A stretch of DNA of 20,225 nucleotides from an uncultured Lachnospiraceae bacterium (GTDB lineage Bacteria; Bacillota_A; Clostridia; Lachnospirales; Lachnospiraceae). The stretch covers positions 1 to 20,225 of the forward strand of contig CAJUOF010000361.1 in assembly GCA_910587905.1 (NCBI GenBank). Direction: 5' to 3'. The position numbers and the translations under genes are program-made. Below are positions 7,847 through 13,768 of the stretch, piece after piece; position 1 is the stretch's first letter; each line of letters opens with the position of its first letter. A model generated the notes under the pieces. The model saw nothing but the letters and a program-made list of their open reading frames with translations, ran no database searches and was not told where the DNA came from.

Positions 7847-8678
7847 CCATATGCCCTCCCTTCGCCAGTTCGCCGAAGGTCGCCGGACGGACCGGGGGAC
7901 GGCTCGTGGCGGGCTCCAGCTCATCGGGCCTTTTTCCGGTCTCCTCCGCCAGAATTTTCATGGTCAGCTTGGAGCAGGAACGCCCCTGGCAAAGCCCCAT
8001 GCCGGCCCGAACTCTTCGTTTGACCTCCGTCACGGTGCCGGCGCCATACCGGCGGACCGCCCTCCTGATCTCCCCCGCCGTCACCTCCTCGCAGCGACAG
8101 ACCAGCACGTCGTCCGGCAGACTTTCCTTTCCCTCCGCCGCACGGGGGGACGCCGGGAGCAAGGGCGCACCCGCCCTCTTCATGGTCCGCACGTCGTCGG
8201 CAAATTCCCCGGGGACTGCGACCGTCACCAGCACGGTGTGGTCATTCTTCGGAATGTCCTGAATGCGCACCACCTCTCCCATACACACGTACTCCCCCGC
8301 CCGGGAAAGGGCCTGCACCCTGCTGCCAACCTCCGGCAGCGGCAGGTATTCAAACGGAAAAGTTACCGTCGCCTCCGTCTCGCTGTACGCCATATTGATG
8401 ATAAAGATCGCCAGGCCGGAGCAGGCCGCCGCACAGAGCCCGCAGCCCACGCACCGGTCAAAATCAATCCTCGGCGTATTCGTGATCGGCTTCCCCACAT
8501 GGATGCAGCCCTTCATGCAGGAGCCCTCACAGGGATTGCAGGGAATCTGCTGCACGCACTCACAGACCGCCACCGGCCCCTTCGCCAGCCGCTCTGCCGA
8601 GGGCCGGCCGTTCGCCTCTCTGATCTCCTCGAAAGAAGGAAACCCGTCGTAAACCAAACCTCGCTGCTCCACCGTCAT
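7839..8678 (-). CDS. Ferredoxin-BFD fusion, electron-transfer subunit of the dehydrogenase
   Basis: In this 279-residue iron-sulfur protein the N-terminal region has Cys39, 41, 47, 50, 54 and 58 in CECVQQIPCNPCEGSCMKGC. A classic CxxCxxCxxxC ferredoxin motif (Cys76, 79, 82, 86) follows, so at least one 4Fe-4S cluster is expected. The C-terminal part is a BFD-like 2Fe-2S domain with CRC (194, 196) and CQGRSC (230, 235). In HcnB-type subunits the BFD domain is normally the tail of the FAD/NAD protein. Here that protein ends early and the BFD domain is carried on this ferredoxin. ATGA overlap with the upstream gene indicates coupling. It probably relays electrons between the two flavoproteins and a cellular acceptor. 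Confidence 0.85.
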   Translation of the reverse strand: MTVEQRGLVYDGFPSFEEIREANGRPSAERLAKGPVAVCECVQQIPCNPCEGSCMKGCIHVGKPITNTPRIDFDRCVGCGLCAAACSGLAIFIINMAYSETEATVTFPFEYLPLPEVGSRVQALSRAGEYVCMGEVVRIQDIPKNDHTVLVTVAVPGEFADDVRTMKRAGAPLLPASPRAAEGKESLPDDVLVCRCEEVTAGEIRRAVRRYGAGTVTEVKRRVRAGMGLCQGRSCSKLTMKILAEETGKRPDELEPATSRPPVRPATFGELAKGGHMDE

Positions 8679-9757
8679 GCCCTCCCCTCTGTGATCCGTC
8701 TCTTCGCATTCATCCGCCGTTCGCCGAAGGGCCCCAGACGGAGCGCCGACAGCCTGCCGCTTACCTCTTCCTTCTTTTCCCGCATCTCCCGTTCCGTCAG
8801 ATGGCCCAGGCGGTAAGCCATCATGATTCCGGCCAGCCTGCCCTCGTCCATGGCGGTGCTGGCTTCCTCCACCCCCGCCGTGTCGCCGGCCACGTAAATC
8901 CCCGGCACGCTGGTCTCCATCCCATCGTCATGCTCCGGCATCCATCCGCCGAGCTCCGGCACGAAAACGTGTCTGACCCCGCACATCCTGGCCAGGTCGG
9001 AGGTGGGCCTGAGCCCCGCCGCAATGCACACCACGTCCACGTCAAATTCCTTCTCCGTGCCCGGAATCGGCTTCCAGTTGTCGAGGGCGGCGATCACGGC
9101 CCGCTCCACCTTCCCGCTCCCCTCCGCCCGGATGATCGTGTGCCCCAGGTAAAAAGGGACTCCGGCCCTTCGGACCTTGGCGGCGTGGACCCCGTAAGCC
9201 CCGATCTTCGGGGCCGCCTCCACGATCCCCGCCACCTCGGCCCCAGCCTGCAAAAGCTGATACGTCACGATCACGCCCACGTTTCCGGAGCCGACCATCA
9301 GGACCCGCCGCCCCGGAAGCACCCGGTTCACGTTGATCATCGTCTGTGCGGCCCCCGCACCCATGACGCCGGGAAGGGTCCAGCCCTCGAAATTCAGGGA
9401 ATTCTCCGCTCCGCCGGTGCAGATCAGAACCTTTTCGGCCTCCACGACCCTGGTCTCCCCCTCCCTCAGAACGGCCACCCGCTTGTCTGCGAACACGCCG
9501 GTCACGGAGCTGTTCAGCCAGACCTCCACGCCAAGGGCTTCCGTCTCTGCCAGCAGTTTCTTTCCAATGTCCACTCCCCGCACGCCCGCATTGTGTTCCC
9601 TGGAACCGAAAAATTTATGGATCTGTTTAAAAAGCTGGCCGCCGGGCCTCCTGTTTTCATCGACCAGCAAAACCTTCGCCCCCGTCCTCGCCAATTCTAT
9701 GGAAGCCGCCAGCCCGGCGGGGCCGCCGCCGCAGATCACAACCTCTCTCCTCGCCAT
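8675..9757 (-). CDS. FAD/NAD(P)-binding oxidoreductase subunit (HcnB/SoxA-like) of the dehydrogenase
   Basis: This 360-residue pyridine-nucleotide-disulfide-oxidoreductase-type flavoprotein has FAD site VVICGGGPAGLAASIELA (GGGPAG at 10 to 15), a second dinucleotide site VLMVGSGNVGV (153 to 162) for NAD(P), and a distal FAD motif GIYVAGDTAGVEEAS (286 to 300). It is shorter than typical HcnB proteins because the C-terminal BFD 2Fe-2S domain is absent and is found on the next gene product. The ATG at 9757 lies one base after the preceding stop, with AGGAGGG at good spacing. A start at 9796 would overlap the upstream gene and lacks support. It would exchange electrons with NAD(P) or ferredoxin in the complex. 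Confidence 0.88.
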   Translation of the reverse strand: MARREVVICGGGPAGLAASIELARTGAKVLLVDENRRPGGQLFKQIHKFFGSREHNAGVRGVDIGKKLLAETEALGVEVWLNSSVTGVFADKRVAVLREGETRVVEAEKVLICTGGAENSLNFEGWTLPGVMGAGAAQTMINVNRVLPGRRVLMVGSGNVGVIVTYQLLQAGAEVAGIVEAAPKIGAYGVHAAKVRRAGVPFYLGHTIIRAEGSGKVERAVIAALDNWKPIPGTEKEFDVDVVCIAAGLRPTSDLARMCGVRHVFVPELGGWMPEHDDGMETSVPGIYVAGDTAGVEEASTAMDEGRLAGIMMAYRLGHLTEREMREKKEEVSGRLSALRLGPFGERRMNAKRRITEGRA

Positions 9758-9758
9758 G

Positions 9759-10070
9759 TCAATCCCTCCTGACTCCGTACCCTTCCTGCGTCTCAATGAC
9801 CATCCCGTCCTCCACCGGCGTAATGCAGGTCCTCACGTTCGGCCGGCCGTTTACCACCATGACACAGTCGGTGCACTGCCCGATCCCGCAGTAAACCCCC
9901 CTGGGCTCATGCCTTTTGATCGTATGGCGGTGAACCATGATTCCGTTTGCCATCAATGTGGCGGCAATCATCTCGCCCCTGACCGCCCGAAGCGGCCTTC
10001 CGTCCACAGTAATCGTCACATACTCCTGATCCGGGACGGATCCAAGAATCGGATGTTCCGTTATGCGCAT
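9759..10070 (-). CDS. Small 2Fe-2S ferredoxin-like subunit (Fer2_4) of the dehydrogenase
   Basis: This 103-residue protein has a plant-type 2Fe-2S fold. Ligands are Cys61, Cys66, Cys69 and Cys82 in YCGIGQCTDCV and NVRTC, spaced C-x4-C-x2-C-x12-C. The N-terminal VTITVDGRPLRAVRGEMIAA is the beta-grasp region, and HRHTIKRHEPRG is the usual stretch before the cluster. This matches HcnA and the small subunit of D-hydroxyproline dehydrogenase. It is first of the dehydrogenase genes, 132 bases after the epimerase gene, and may have its own promoter in that gap. The next gene starts one base after its stop. Confidence 0.9.
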   Translation of the reverse strand: MRITEHPILGSVPDQEYVTITVDGRPLRAVRGEMIAATLMANGIMVHRHTIKRHEPRGVYCGIGQCTDCVMVVNGRPNVRTCITPVEDGMVIETQEGYGVRRD

Positions 10071-10135
10071 ATCCCCCGTTCCTTTCCCCAGACATCATCT
10101 CTAATAGCTAATAGCTCAACTTCCGATAGCTTATT

Positions 10136-10164
10136 CCTATAAGATATCTGCTATCTTTTATCAA
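10136..10164 (-). promoter_or_regulatory. Candidate internal promoter before the dehydrogenase genes
   Basis: On the minus strand TTGATA (10164 to 10159) and TATAGG (10141 to 10136) are separated by 17 bases, giving 5/6 and 4/6 matches to the sigma-A consensus. The candidate operator at 10137 to 10154 fills the spacer and touches the -10. It would let the dehydrogenase, importer and aconitase X genes be expressed separately from the epimerase. Not proven. Confidence 0.45.
10137..10154. promoter_or_regulatory. Candidate regulon operator, copy A
   Basis: CTATAAGATATCTGCTAT, centred on GATATC. It shares the GATATCTGCTAT half with the copy at 11513 and, read on the other strand, its ATAAGATATCTG core matches the copy at 11353. 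It overlaps the candidate internal promoter. Flanking GATAGC (10125) and GCTATC (10150) also form an outer inverted repeat. Confidence 0.5.
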
Positions 10165-10176
10165 AAAAACATCTAT

Positions 10177-10218
10177 TGTATCTGAAACTACTGTATCTGA
10201 AACTACTGTATCTGAAAC
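10177..10218. repeat. Tandem triplication of a 15-bp unit carrying the epimerase stop codon
   Basis: TGTATCTGAAACTAC occurs at 10177 and 10192, and its first 12 bases recur at 10207. Read on the minus strand it encodes FQIQ followed by TAG, three times in the same frame. The copy at 10207 to 10218 holds the real C-terminus of the epimerase, and its TAG is at 10205 to 10203. The unit is exactly five codons, so each copy carries the stop in frame. It looks like slippage duplication. Confidence 0.9.
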
Positions 10219-11210
10219 CCCTCCGGGAACGGATCAGCCGGATCCAGGAAAAAGGTGCTCTTCCCCATCAGATAGGCAGACCCCGTCACCTCGGGCACAA
10301 TGGCCGGCAGTCCGCCGATGGTCGTCTCCTCCATGGCCCGGCAGGAAAACAGGCTGCCGATCAGGCTCTCATTGACAAAGCTCTCGCCCATTTTCAGCTT
10401 CCCCTGCCGGACCAGCAAGGCACATCTGGCGGAGGTTCCCGTCCCGCAGGGAGAGCGGTCCACGTCCCCCGGAGGAAAGATCACCGCATTTTTGTAGTCG
10501 GCTTTGGGATTGTCCGTGTCGTCCGTAAACTCAATGTGGGTACATTCATTGATAAAGGGCTTTTCCGGATGTCGGATCGTCAACTGCTCATTGATATAGC
10601 CTCGGAGCCTCACCCCTGCCTCGATCAGCTTCTTATAATTTTCGGGCTTCACCGCAAGGCCGACGGCTTTTGCCGGAATAATCCCATAAAAATTGCCGCC
10701 ATAGCACATGTCCAAGCGTACCGTTCCGTACTCCTTCGTCTCCACCTCGGCGGCCTCCAGCAGGACAAAGGCAGGCGCATTGAGAAAGGTGACCGATTCC
10801 GCCACCCGATCCCTCACTTTGATCTTGAGGGATACCACGCCGGCGGCCGTGTCCAGCTTCACATATGTATACGGCTCCTCCACCTTCACCAGGCCGCTCT
10901 CCACCAGCGCCGTCCCGACTCCGATGGTGTCATGGCCGCACATGGGCATCCAGCAGCCCACCTCCATGTACAGGACTCCGATATCCGTCCCCGGCGTGCA
11001 CGGCTCCGTCAAAATTGCGCCCGACATGATATTGCTCCCCCTCGGCTCGCACATGAGAAGCGTCCTGACCCAGTCACAGTGCCCTTTCATATACAGAAGC
11101 TTCTCCTCCATCGTCCTTCCCGGAATCGGCGGCAGTCCCGACACGAGCGTCCTGGTGGGCTGTCCCACGGTGTGGGTGTCAATGGTCTGAAACATCTTCG
11201 CTATCTTCAT
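10203..11210 (-). CDS. Proline racemase family protein, probable 4-hydroxyproline 2-epimerase or proline racemase
   Basis: The protein has 335 residues, the normal family length. Both catalytic cysteines are present: Cys91 in MCGHDTIGVG and Cys255 in DRSPCGTGTSA. That favours a racemase/epimerase over trans-3-hydroxy-L-proline dehydratases, which have Thr at the second site. Other family blocks are IDTHTVGQPTR, CEPRGSNIMSGA and VTGSAYLMG. A D-amino/imino-acid dehydrogenase complex follows directly, so the likely step is trans-4-hydroxy-L-proline to cis-4-hydroxy-D-proline; L-/D-proline racemisation is the main alternative. This is the first gene of the minus-strand operon, with a leader of roughly 155 bases from the predicted start of transcription. 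The ATG at 11210 has GGGGAGAG about ten bases upstream. Confidence 0.88.
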   Translation of the reverse strand: MKIAKMFQTIDTHTVGQPTRTLVSGLPPIPGRTMEEKLLYMKGHCDWVRTLLMCEPRGSNIMSGAILTEPCTPGTDIGVLYMEVGCWMPMCGHDTIGVGTALVESGLVKVEEPYTYVKLDTAAGVVSLKIKVRDRVAESVTFLNAPAFVLLEAAEVETKEYGTVRLDMCYGGNFYGIIPAKAVGLAVKPENYKKLIEAGVRLRGYINEQLTIRHPEKPFINECTHIEFTDDTDNPKADYKNAVIFPPGDVDRSPCGTGTSARCALLVRQGKLKMGESFVNESLIGSLFSCRAMEETTIGGLPAIVPEVTGSAYLMGKSTFFLDPADPFPEGFQIQ

Positions 11211-11241
11211 TTCCGTTTTGCTCTCCCCTGTTTGTCGCCTT

Positions 11242-11351
11242 GATCTCTTTTCCCAGCCCTTGGCTGTAAACGATCTCTTCTTTCAGCCATAAGCCATCTC
11301 TTCTTCCGGCTTCTGGCTATAAGCGATTTCTTCTCCGTCTTTCGGCTATAG
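11242..11351 (-). repeat. Four imperfect repeats in the leader of the minus-strand operon
   Basis: Units at 11242-11270, 11271-11293, 11294-11323 and 11324-11351 tile the leader. On the plus strand each starts like CGATCTCTTCT and ends like GGCTATAAG. They lie between the predicted transcription start and the epimerase start, so they would be transcribed. Unit one contains a small hairpin (CAGCC-CTT-GGCTG, 11254 to 11266). A related, shorter pattern occurs near 10098 to 10135. No known riboswitch was recognised; function unknown. Confidence 0.65.
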
Positions 11352-11352
11352 G

Positions 11353-11370
11353 TTATCAGATATCTTATAA
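11353..11370. promoter_or_regulatory. Candidate regulon operator, copy B (best palindrome)
   Basis: TTATCAGATATCTTATAA is nearly a perfect 18-bp dyad centred on GATATC. It lies just downstream of the -10 of the minus-strand operon promoter, covering the expected start of transcription, where a bound repressor would block initiation. It shares ATAGGTTAT plus GATATC with copy C. Confidence 0.65.
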
Positions 11371-11372
11371 AT

Positions 11373-11401
11373 AATTTACCAGATAAGCGGCCAGATGTCA
11401 A
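11373..11401 (-). promoter_or_regulatory. Promoter of the minus-strand catabolic/transport operon
   Basis: On the minus strand there is a perfect TTGACA (11401 to 11396), a 17-base spacer, and TAAATT (11378 to 11373) preceded by TGG, an extended -10. Transcription would start near 11366 and give a leader of about 155 bases before the epimerase ATG. Confidence 0.75.
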
Positions 11402-11408
11402 CAAAATT

Positions 11409-11468
11409 TTTCATAAAATATCGCCTCTTTCCGGCAAAATGCCTCATAACAAATACTTTCATAAAATA
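11409..11468. repeat. 12-bp direct repeat between the divergent promoters
   Basis: TTTCATAAAATA occurs exactly at 11409-11420 and 11457-11468, 48 bases apart, between the two divergent -35 boxes. It could be an activator site pair, or chance similarity in AT-rich DNA. No protein can be assigned. Confidence 0.4.
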
Positions 11469-11472
11469 AGGG

Positions 11473-11501
11473 TTGACATTTCTCATTTTTAATGCTAGTT
11501 T
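11473..11501 (+). promoter_or_regulatory. Promoter of the divergent alcohol dehydrogenase / DapA-family operon
   Basis: A perfect TTGACA (11473 to 11478), a 17-base spacer and TAGTTT (11496 to 11501) preceded by TGC form an extended -10 promoter. Its layout mirrors the minus-strand promoter. Copy C of the operator lies about 12 bases downstream. Confidence 0.7.
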
Positions 11502-11512
11502 AAATTCATAGG

Positions 11513-11530
11513 TTATATGATATCTGCTAT
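11513..11530. promoter_or_regulatory. Candidate regulon operator, copy C
   Basis: TTATATGATATCTGCTAT is centred on GATATC and shares GATATCTGCTAT with copy A and the ATAGGTTAT flank with copy B. It lies in the 5' untranslated region, roughly +5 to +22 relative to the predicted start, as expected for a repressor road-block. Confidence 0.6.
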
Positions 11531-11558
11531 GTTTAAAACTGTTACAAGGAGGACCATT

Positions 11559-12719
11559 ATGAGCAACTTTAACTACTACATCCCATGCAAAATCCTCTTC
11601 GGATGCGGGAAGCTCAATGAGCTGGCGACCATTCCGCTTCCCGGGAAAAAGGCGCTGATCTGCATCACGGCCGACCAGGTCATGCGAAAGATGGGATACC
11701 TGGACCGGGTCGTCGACCTATTCCGGCAAAACGGCGTGGAGAGCGTCGTCTTCGACGAGGTACAGCCCAATCCCACCAGCAAGGGCGTGATGCGGGCGGC
11801 AGGGCTTGGCAGAAAAGAACACTGTGATTTTACGGTGGGACTGGGCGGAGGTTCCTCCATTGACACGGCCAAGGCCACGGCCGTCGTACTGAAAAACGGC
11901 GGCGACGTCTGGGACTACATGGGCGGCATCACCGGAAAACTGGCCGCCGTGAACGGAGCCCTGCCGATCATCGTCATCTCCACCACCTCCGGCACCGGCT
12001 CCGAGGTCAATCCCTTCGCCGTGATCACCAAAGAGGAGACCTTCGAAAAGATCGACCTCGGCAGCGAGAACGTCTACCCCACCATCACGGTCGTCGACCC
12101 GGAGCTGCAGAGGACCGTCCCCAAGTCCCTGACCGCCTTCCAGGGAATGGACGTGCTGTTCCACTCGGCGGAGGGCTACATCTGCAACTGCACCACCCCT
12201 TACAGCGACATGTATGCCCTGGAGAGCATCCGCCTGGTCGCAAAATACCTGCCCCGGGCTTACCAGAACGGCGAGGACATGGAGGCCCGCGAGGGCATGT
12301 GCCTGGCCAACATCCTGGCCGGCATGGTGGAATCCACGGCCGCCAGCACCTCGGAGCACGCCATCGGCCATTCCTTCGGCGCCATGCACCCCGGCATCCC
12401 CCACGGTGCGGCCCTAAGCCTGGTCTGCGTGGAGTGCTTCCGCTACTATGCCAAATGGGTCCCCGAGCGTCTGGCCGCCATGGCCGCCGCCGTCCATTAT
12501 CCGGAGACGGCCCAGGGCTTCATCGACTTCCTCCGGGATCTCCTAAAAGCCGTGGAGGCCGACAAGATCGATTACACCCGCTGGGGCCTCGACCCGGCCC
12601 GGGCCCTGGAGTACGCCCAGAATTCCTACGACGTAACCCAGTGTCTCCACGACGCCGACGTACATCCCGTCCCCCTGGAGGACTGCGCCGAAATCATCCG
12701 CAAATCATTAACCAGGTAA
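11559..12719 (+). CDS. Iron-containing alcohol dehydrogenase
   Basis: This 386-residue group III (Fe-type) alcohol dehydrogenase has GGGSSIDTAK (97 to 105) for NAD(P) binding, STTSGTGSE (141 to 149), and metal ligands matching Asp198, His202, His267 and His282 (GMDVLFHSAEG, SEHAIGHSFGAMHPGIPHG). The ATG at 11559 has AAGGAGG at 11546 to 11552. An in-frame ATG at 11522 (and a further start codon at 11517) lies inside the operator and upstream of this ribosome binding site, so both are rejected. It is cotranscribed with a DapA-family lyase. In a hydroxyproline route it could reduce 2-oxoglutarate semialdehyde to 5-hydroxy-2-oxopentanoate as an electron sink, but that is inference; other aldehydes are possible. 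It belongs to a different subgroup from the fragment at the left edge. Confidence 0.93.
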   Translation: MSNFNYYIPCKILFGCGKLNELATIPLPGKKALICITADQVMRKMGYLDRVVDLFRQNGVESVVFDEVQPNPTSKGVMRAAGLGRKEHCDFTVGLGGGSSIDTAKATAVVLKNGGDVWDYMGGITGKLAAVNGALPIIVISTTSGTGSEVNPFAVITKEETFEKIDLGSENVYPTITVVDPELQRTVPKSLTAFQGMDVLFHSAEGYICNCTTPYSDMYALESIRLVAKYLPRAYQNGEDMEAREGMCLANILAGMVESTAASTSEHAIGHSFGAMHPGIPHGAALSLVCVECFRYYAKWVPERLAAMAAAVHYPETAQGFIDFLRDLLKAVEADKIDYTRWGLDPARALEYAQNSYDVTQCLHDADVHPVPLEDCAEIIRKSLTR

Positions 12720-12779
12720 CTTTTTCAAAATACCAATACCAATCAATGCCAAATCATTTTCAGAAAGGACTTCACAGAC

Positions 12780-13685
12780 ATGAAAGACAGGAAAGAATTC
12801 AAAGGACTCGTAGTCGCAATGGTCACTCCCTTCCACCCCGACGGCTCCGTCAATCTGGAACAGGAGAAGGTGCTGGTGAAGCATTTCGTCGACAAGGGCG
12901 TGGCGGGCATCCTCGTATCCGGCGGCACCGGCGAGTTTACCATGATGAACCTGGAGGAACGCAAACAGGTGATCCAGACAGCCGTGGAAGCCGCAAAGGA
13001 CACCGACGTGTACATCATGGCCGGGATCACCTGCAACTCCACCAAAGACACGGTGGAACTGGCCAAATTTTCCGGCGAGGCGGGCGCCGACTTCGTCCTG
13101 GCCCTGCCGCCCTTCGCCGTGCCGGTCACCAAAGAGGCCATGATGGAATACTTCGAGGCCATCAAGGCGAACACCTCCTGCGGCCTGATCCTCTACCACT
13201 TCCCCGGCGAGACGAACATCACCTTCTCCCCGGAGGAGATCGTCGAGATGGGCAACAAGGGCATCATCTGCGGTGTCAAGAACACCACCGGCATGGAGCA
13301 CACCATGGAGCTGATCCTGGAAAACAAGCGCCACGGCTCCCTGAAGCTCTCCAACGGCTTCGATTCCCTGGCCTTCTCCGCCCTGGCCTGCGGCGCAGAC
13401 GCCCTCATAAACGCCGGCTCCAACATGACGCCGGCCCAGTACGTGAAAATCATCTCCCTGATGCAGGAAGGCAGATATGAGGAAGCCCGCAAGATCTACG
13501 AGGCCATCCTGCCGCTCCTTCTGTTCCAGGAGCAGAACGGCAACACCGAGCCCGGCCTCTGCAAATACGTGCTGAAACTCCAGGGCATCGACGTGGGAAC
13601 CCCCAGAAAGCCCATCCCCGACGTCTCCGAAGCATCCAAAGAGACGGCGAAGAAACTGCTGGAACTGGCAGAGAGCGTCCTATAA
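12780..13685 (+). CDS. DapA/NAL-family aldolase or deaminase, candidate hydroxypyrroline-carboxylate deaminase
   Basis: This 301-residue class I (Schiff-base) TIM barrel of the dihydrodipicolinate synthase/N-acetylneuraminate lyase family has N-terminal GLVVAMVTPFHPDGSVN, substrate loop SGGTGEF (47 to 53), catalytic Tyr139 in LYHFPG, and Schiff-base Lys167 in GVKNTTG. The loop GGTGEF differs from the usual GTTGES of true DapA, so lysine biosynthesis is unlikely. Family members include 1-pyrroline-4-hydroxy-2-carboxylate deaminase, which makes 2-oxoglutarate semialdehyde after D-hydroxyproline oxidation, and that fits the locus. 2-keto-3-deoxy-sugar-acid aldolases are the alternative. It sits 60 bases after the dehydrogenase with AAAGGA upstream and ends at a strong terminator. 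Confidence 0.88.
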   Translation: MKDRKEFKGLVVAMVTPFHPDGSVNLEQEKVLVKHFVDKGVAGILVSGGTGEFTMMNLEERKQVIQTAVEAAKDTDVYIMAGITCNSTKDTVELAKFSGEAGADFVLALPPFAVPVTKEAMMEYFEAIKANTSCGLILYHFPGETNITFSPEEIVEMGNKGIICGVKNTTGMEHTMELILENKRHGSLKLSNGFDSLAFSALACGADALINAGSNMTPAQYVKIISLMQEGRYEEARKIYEAILPLLLFQEQNGNTEPGLCKYVLKLQGIDVGTPRKPIPDVSEASKETAKKLLELAESVL

Positions 13686-13718
13686 GAAGCACCAAAAGAT
13701 TTTTCCCAAAAAATAATT

Positions 13719-13756
13719 GCCGGATGGCTGTTCCCCAAACAGCGATCCGGCTTTTT
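13719..13756 (+). terminator. Rho-independent terminator, probably bidirectional
   Basis: A 14-bp stem (GCCGGATGGCTGTT with AACAGCGATCCGGC, one mismatch) around a short C/A loop is followed by TTTTT. On the minus strand the same hairpin is followed by AATTATTTTTT, so it can also end the convergent regulator gene. Confidence 0.9.
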
Positions 13757-13768
13757 CCTGCCACGATT

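Noticed and set aside
11242..11351. CRISPR array
   Set aside because: The units are directly adjacent with variable length and no unique spacers, so they do not form a repeat-spacer pattern.
11207..11404. 65-residue minus-strand frame as a leader peptide of the epimerase operon
   Set aside because: Its start lies upstream of the predicted promoter elements and it has no ribosome binding site. The Arg/Lys-rich translation comes from the repeats.
11517..11558. Start of the plus-strand alcohol dehydrogenase at 11517
   Set aside because: It would lie inside the operator and upstream of the AAGGAGG site. The ATG at 11559 gives the normal family N-terminus.
12299..13480. 393-codon plus-strand frame across the alcohol dehydrogenase and DapA-family genes
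   Set aside because: It spans the gap between two well-supported genes in a different frame and is dominated by Arg, Pro and Gly.
12780..13685. True dihydrodipicolinate synthase for lysine biosynthesis
   Set aside because: The substrate loop is GGTGEF rather than GTTGES, and the gene is cotranscribed with an alcohol dehydrogenase in a catabolic locus.
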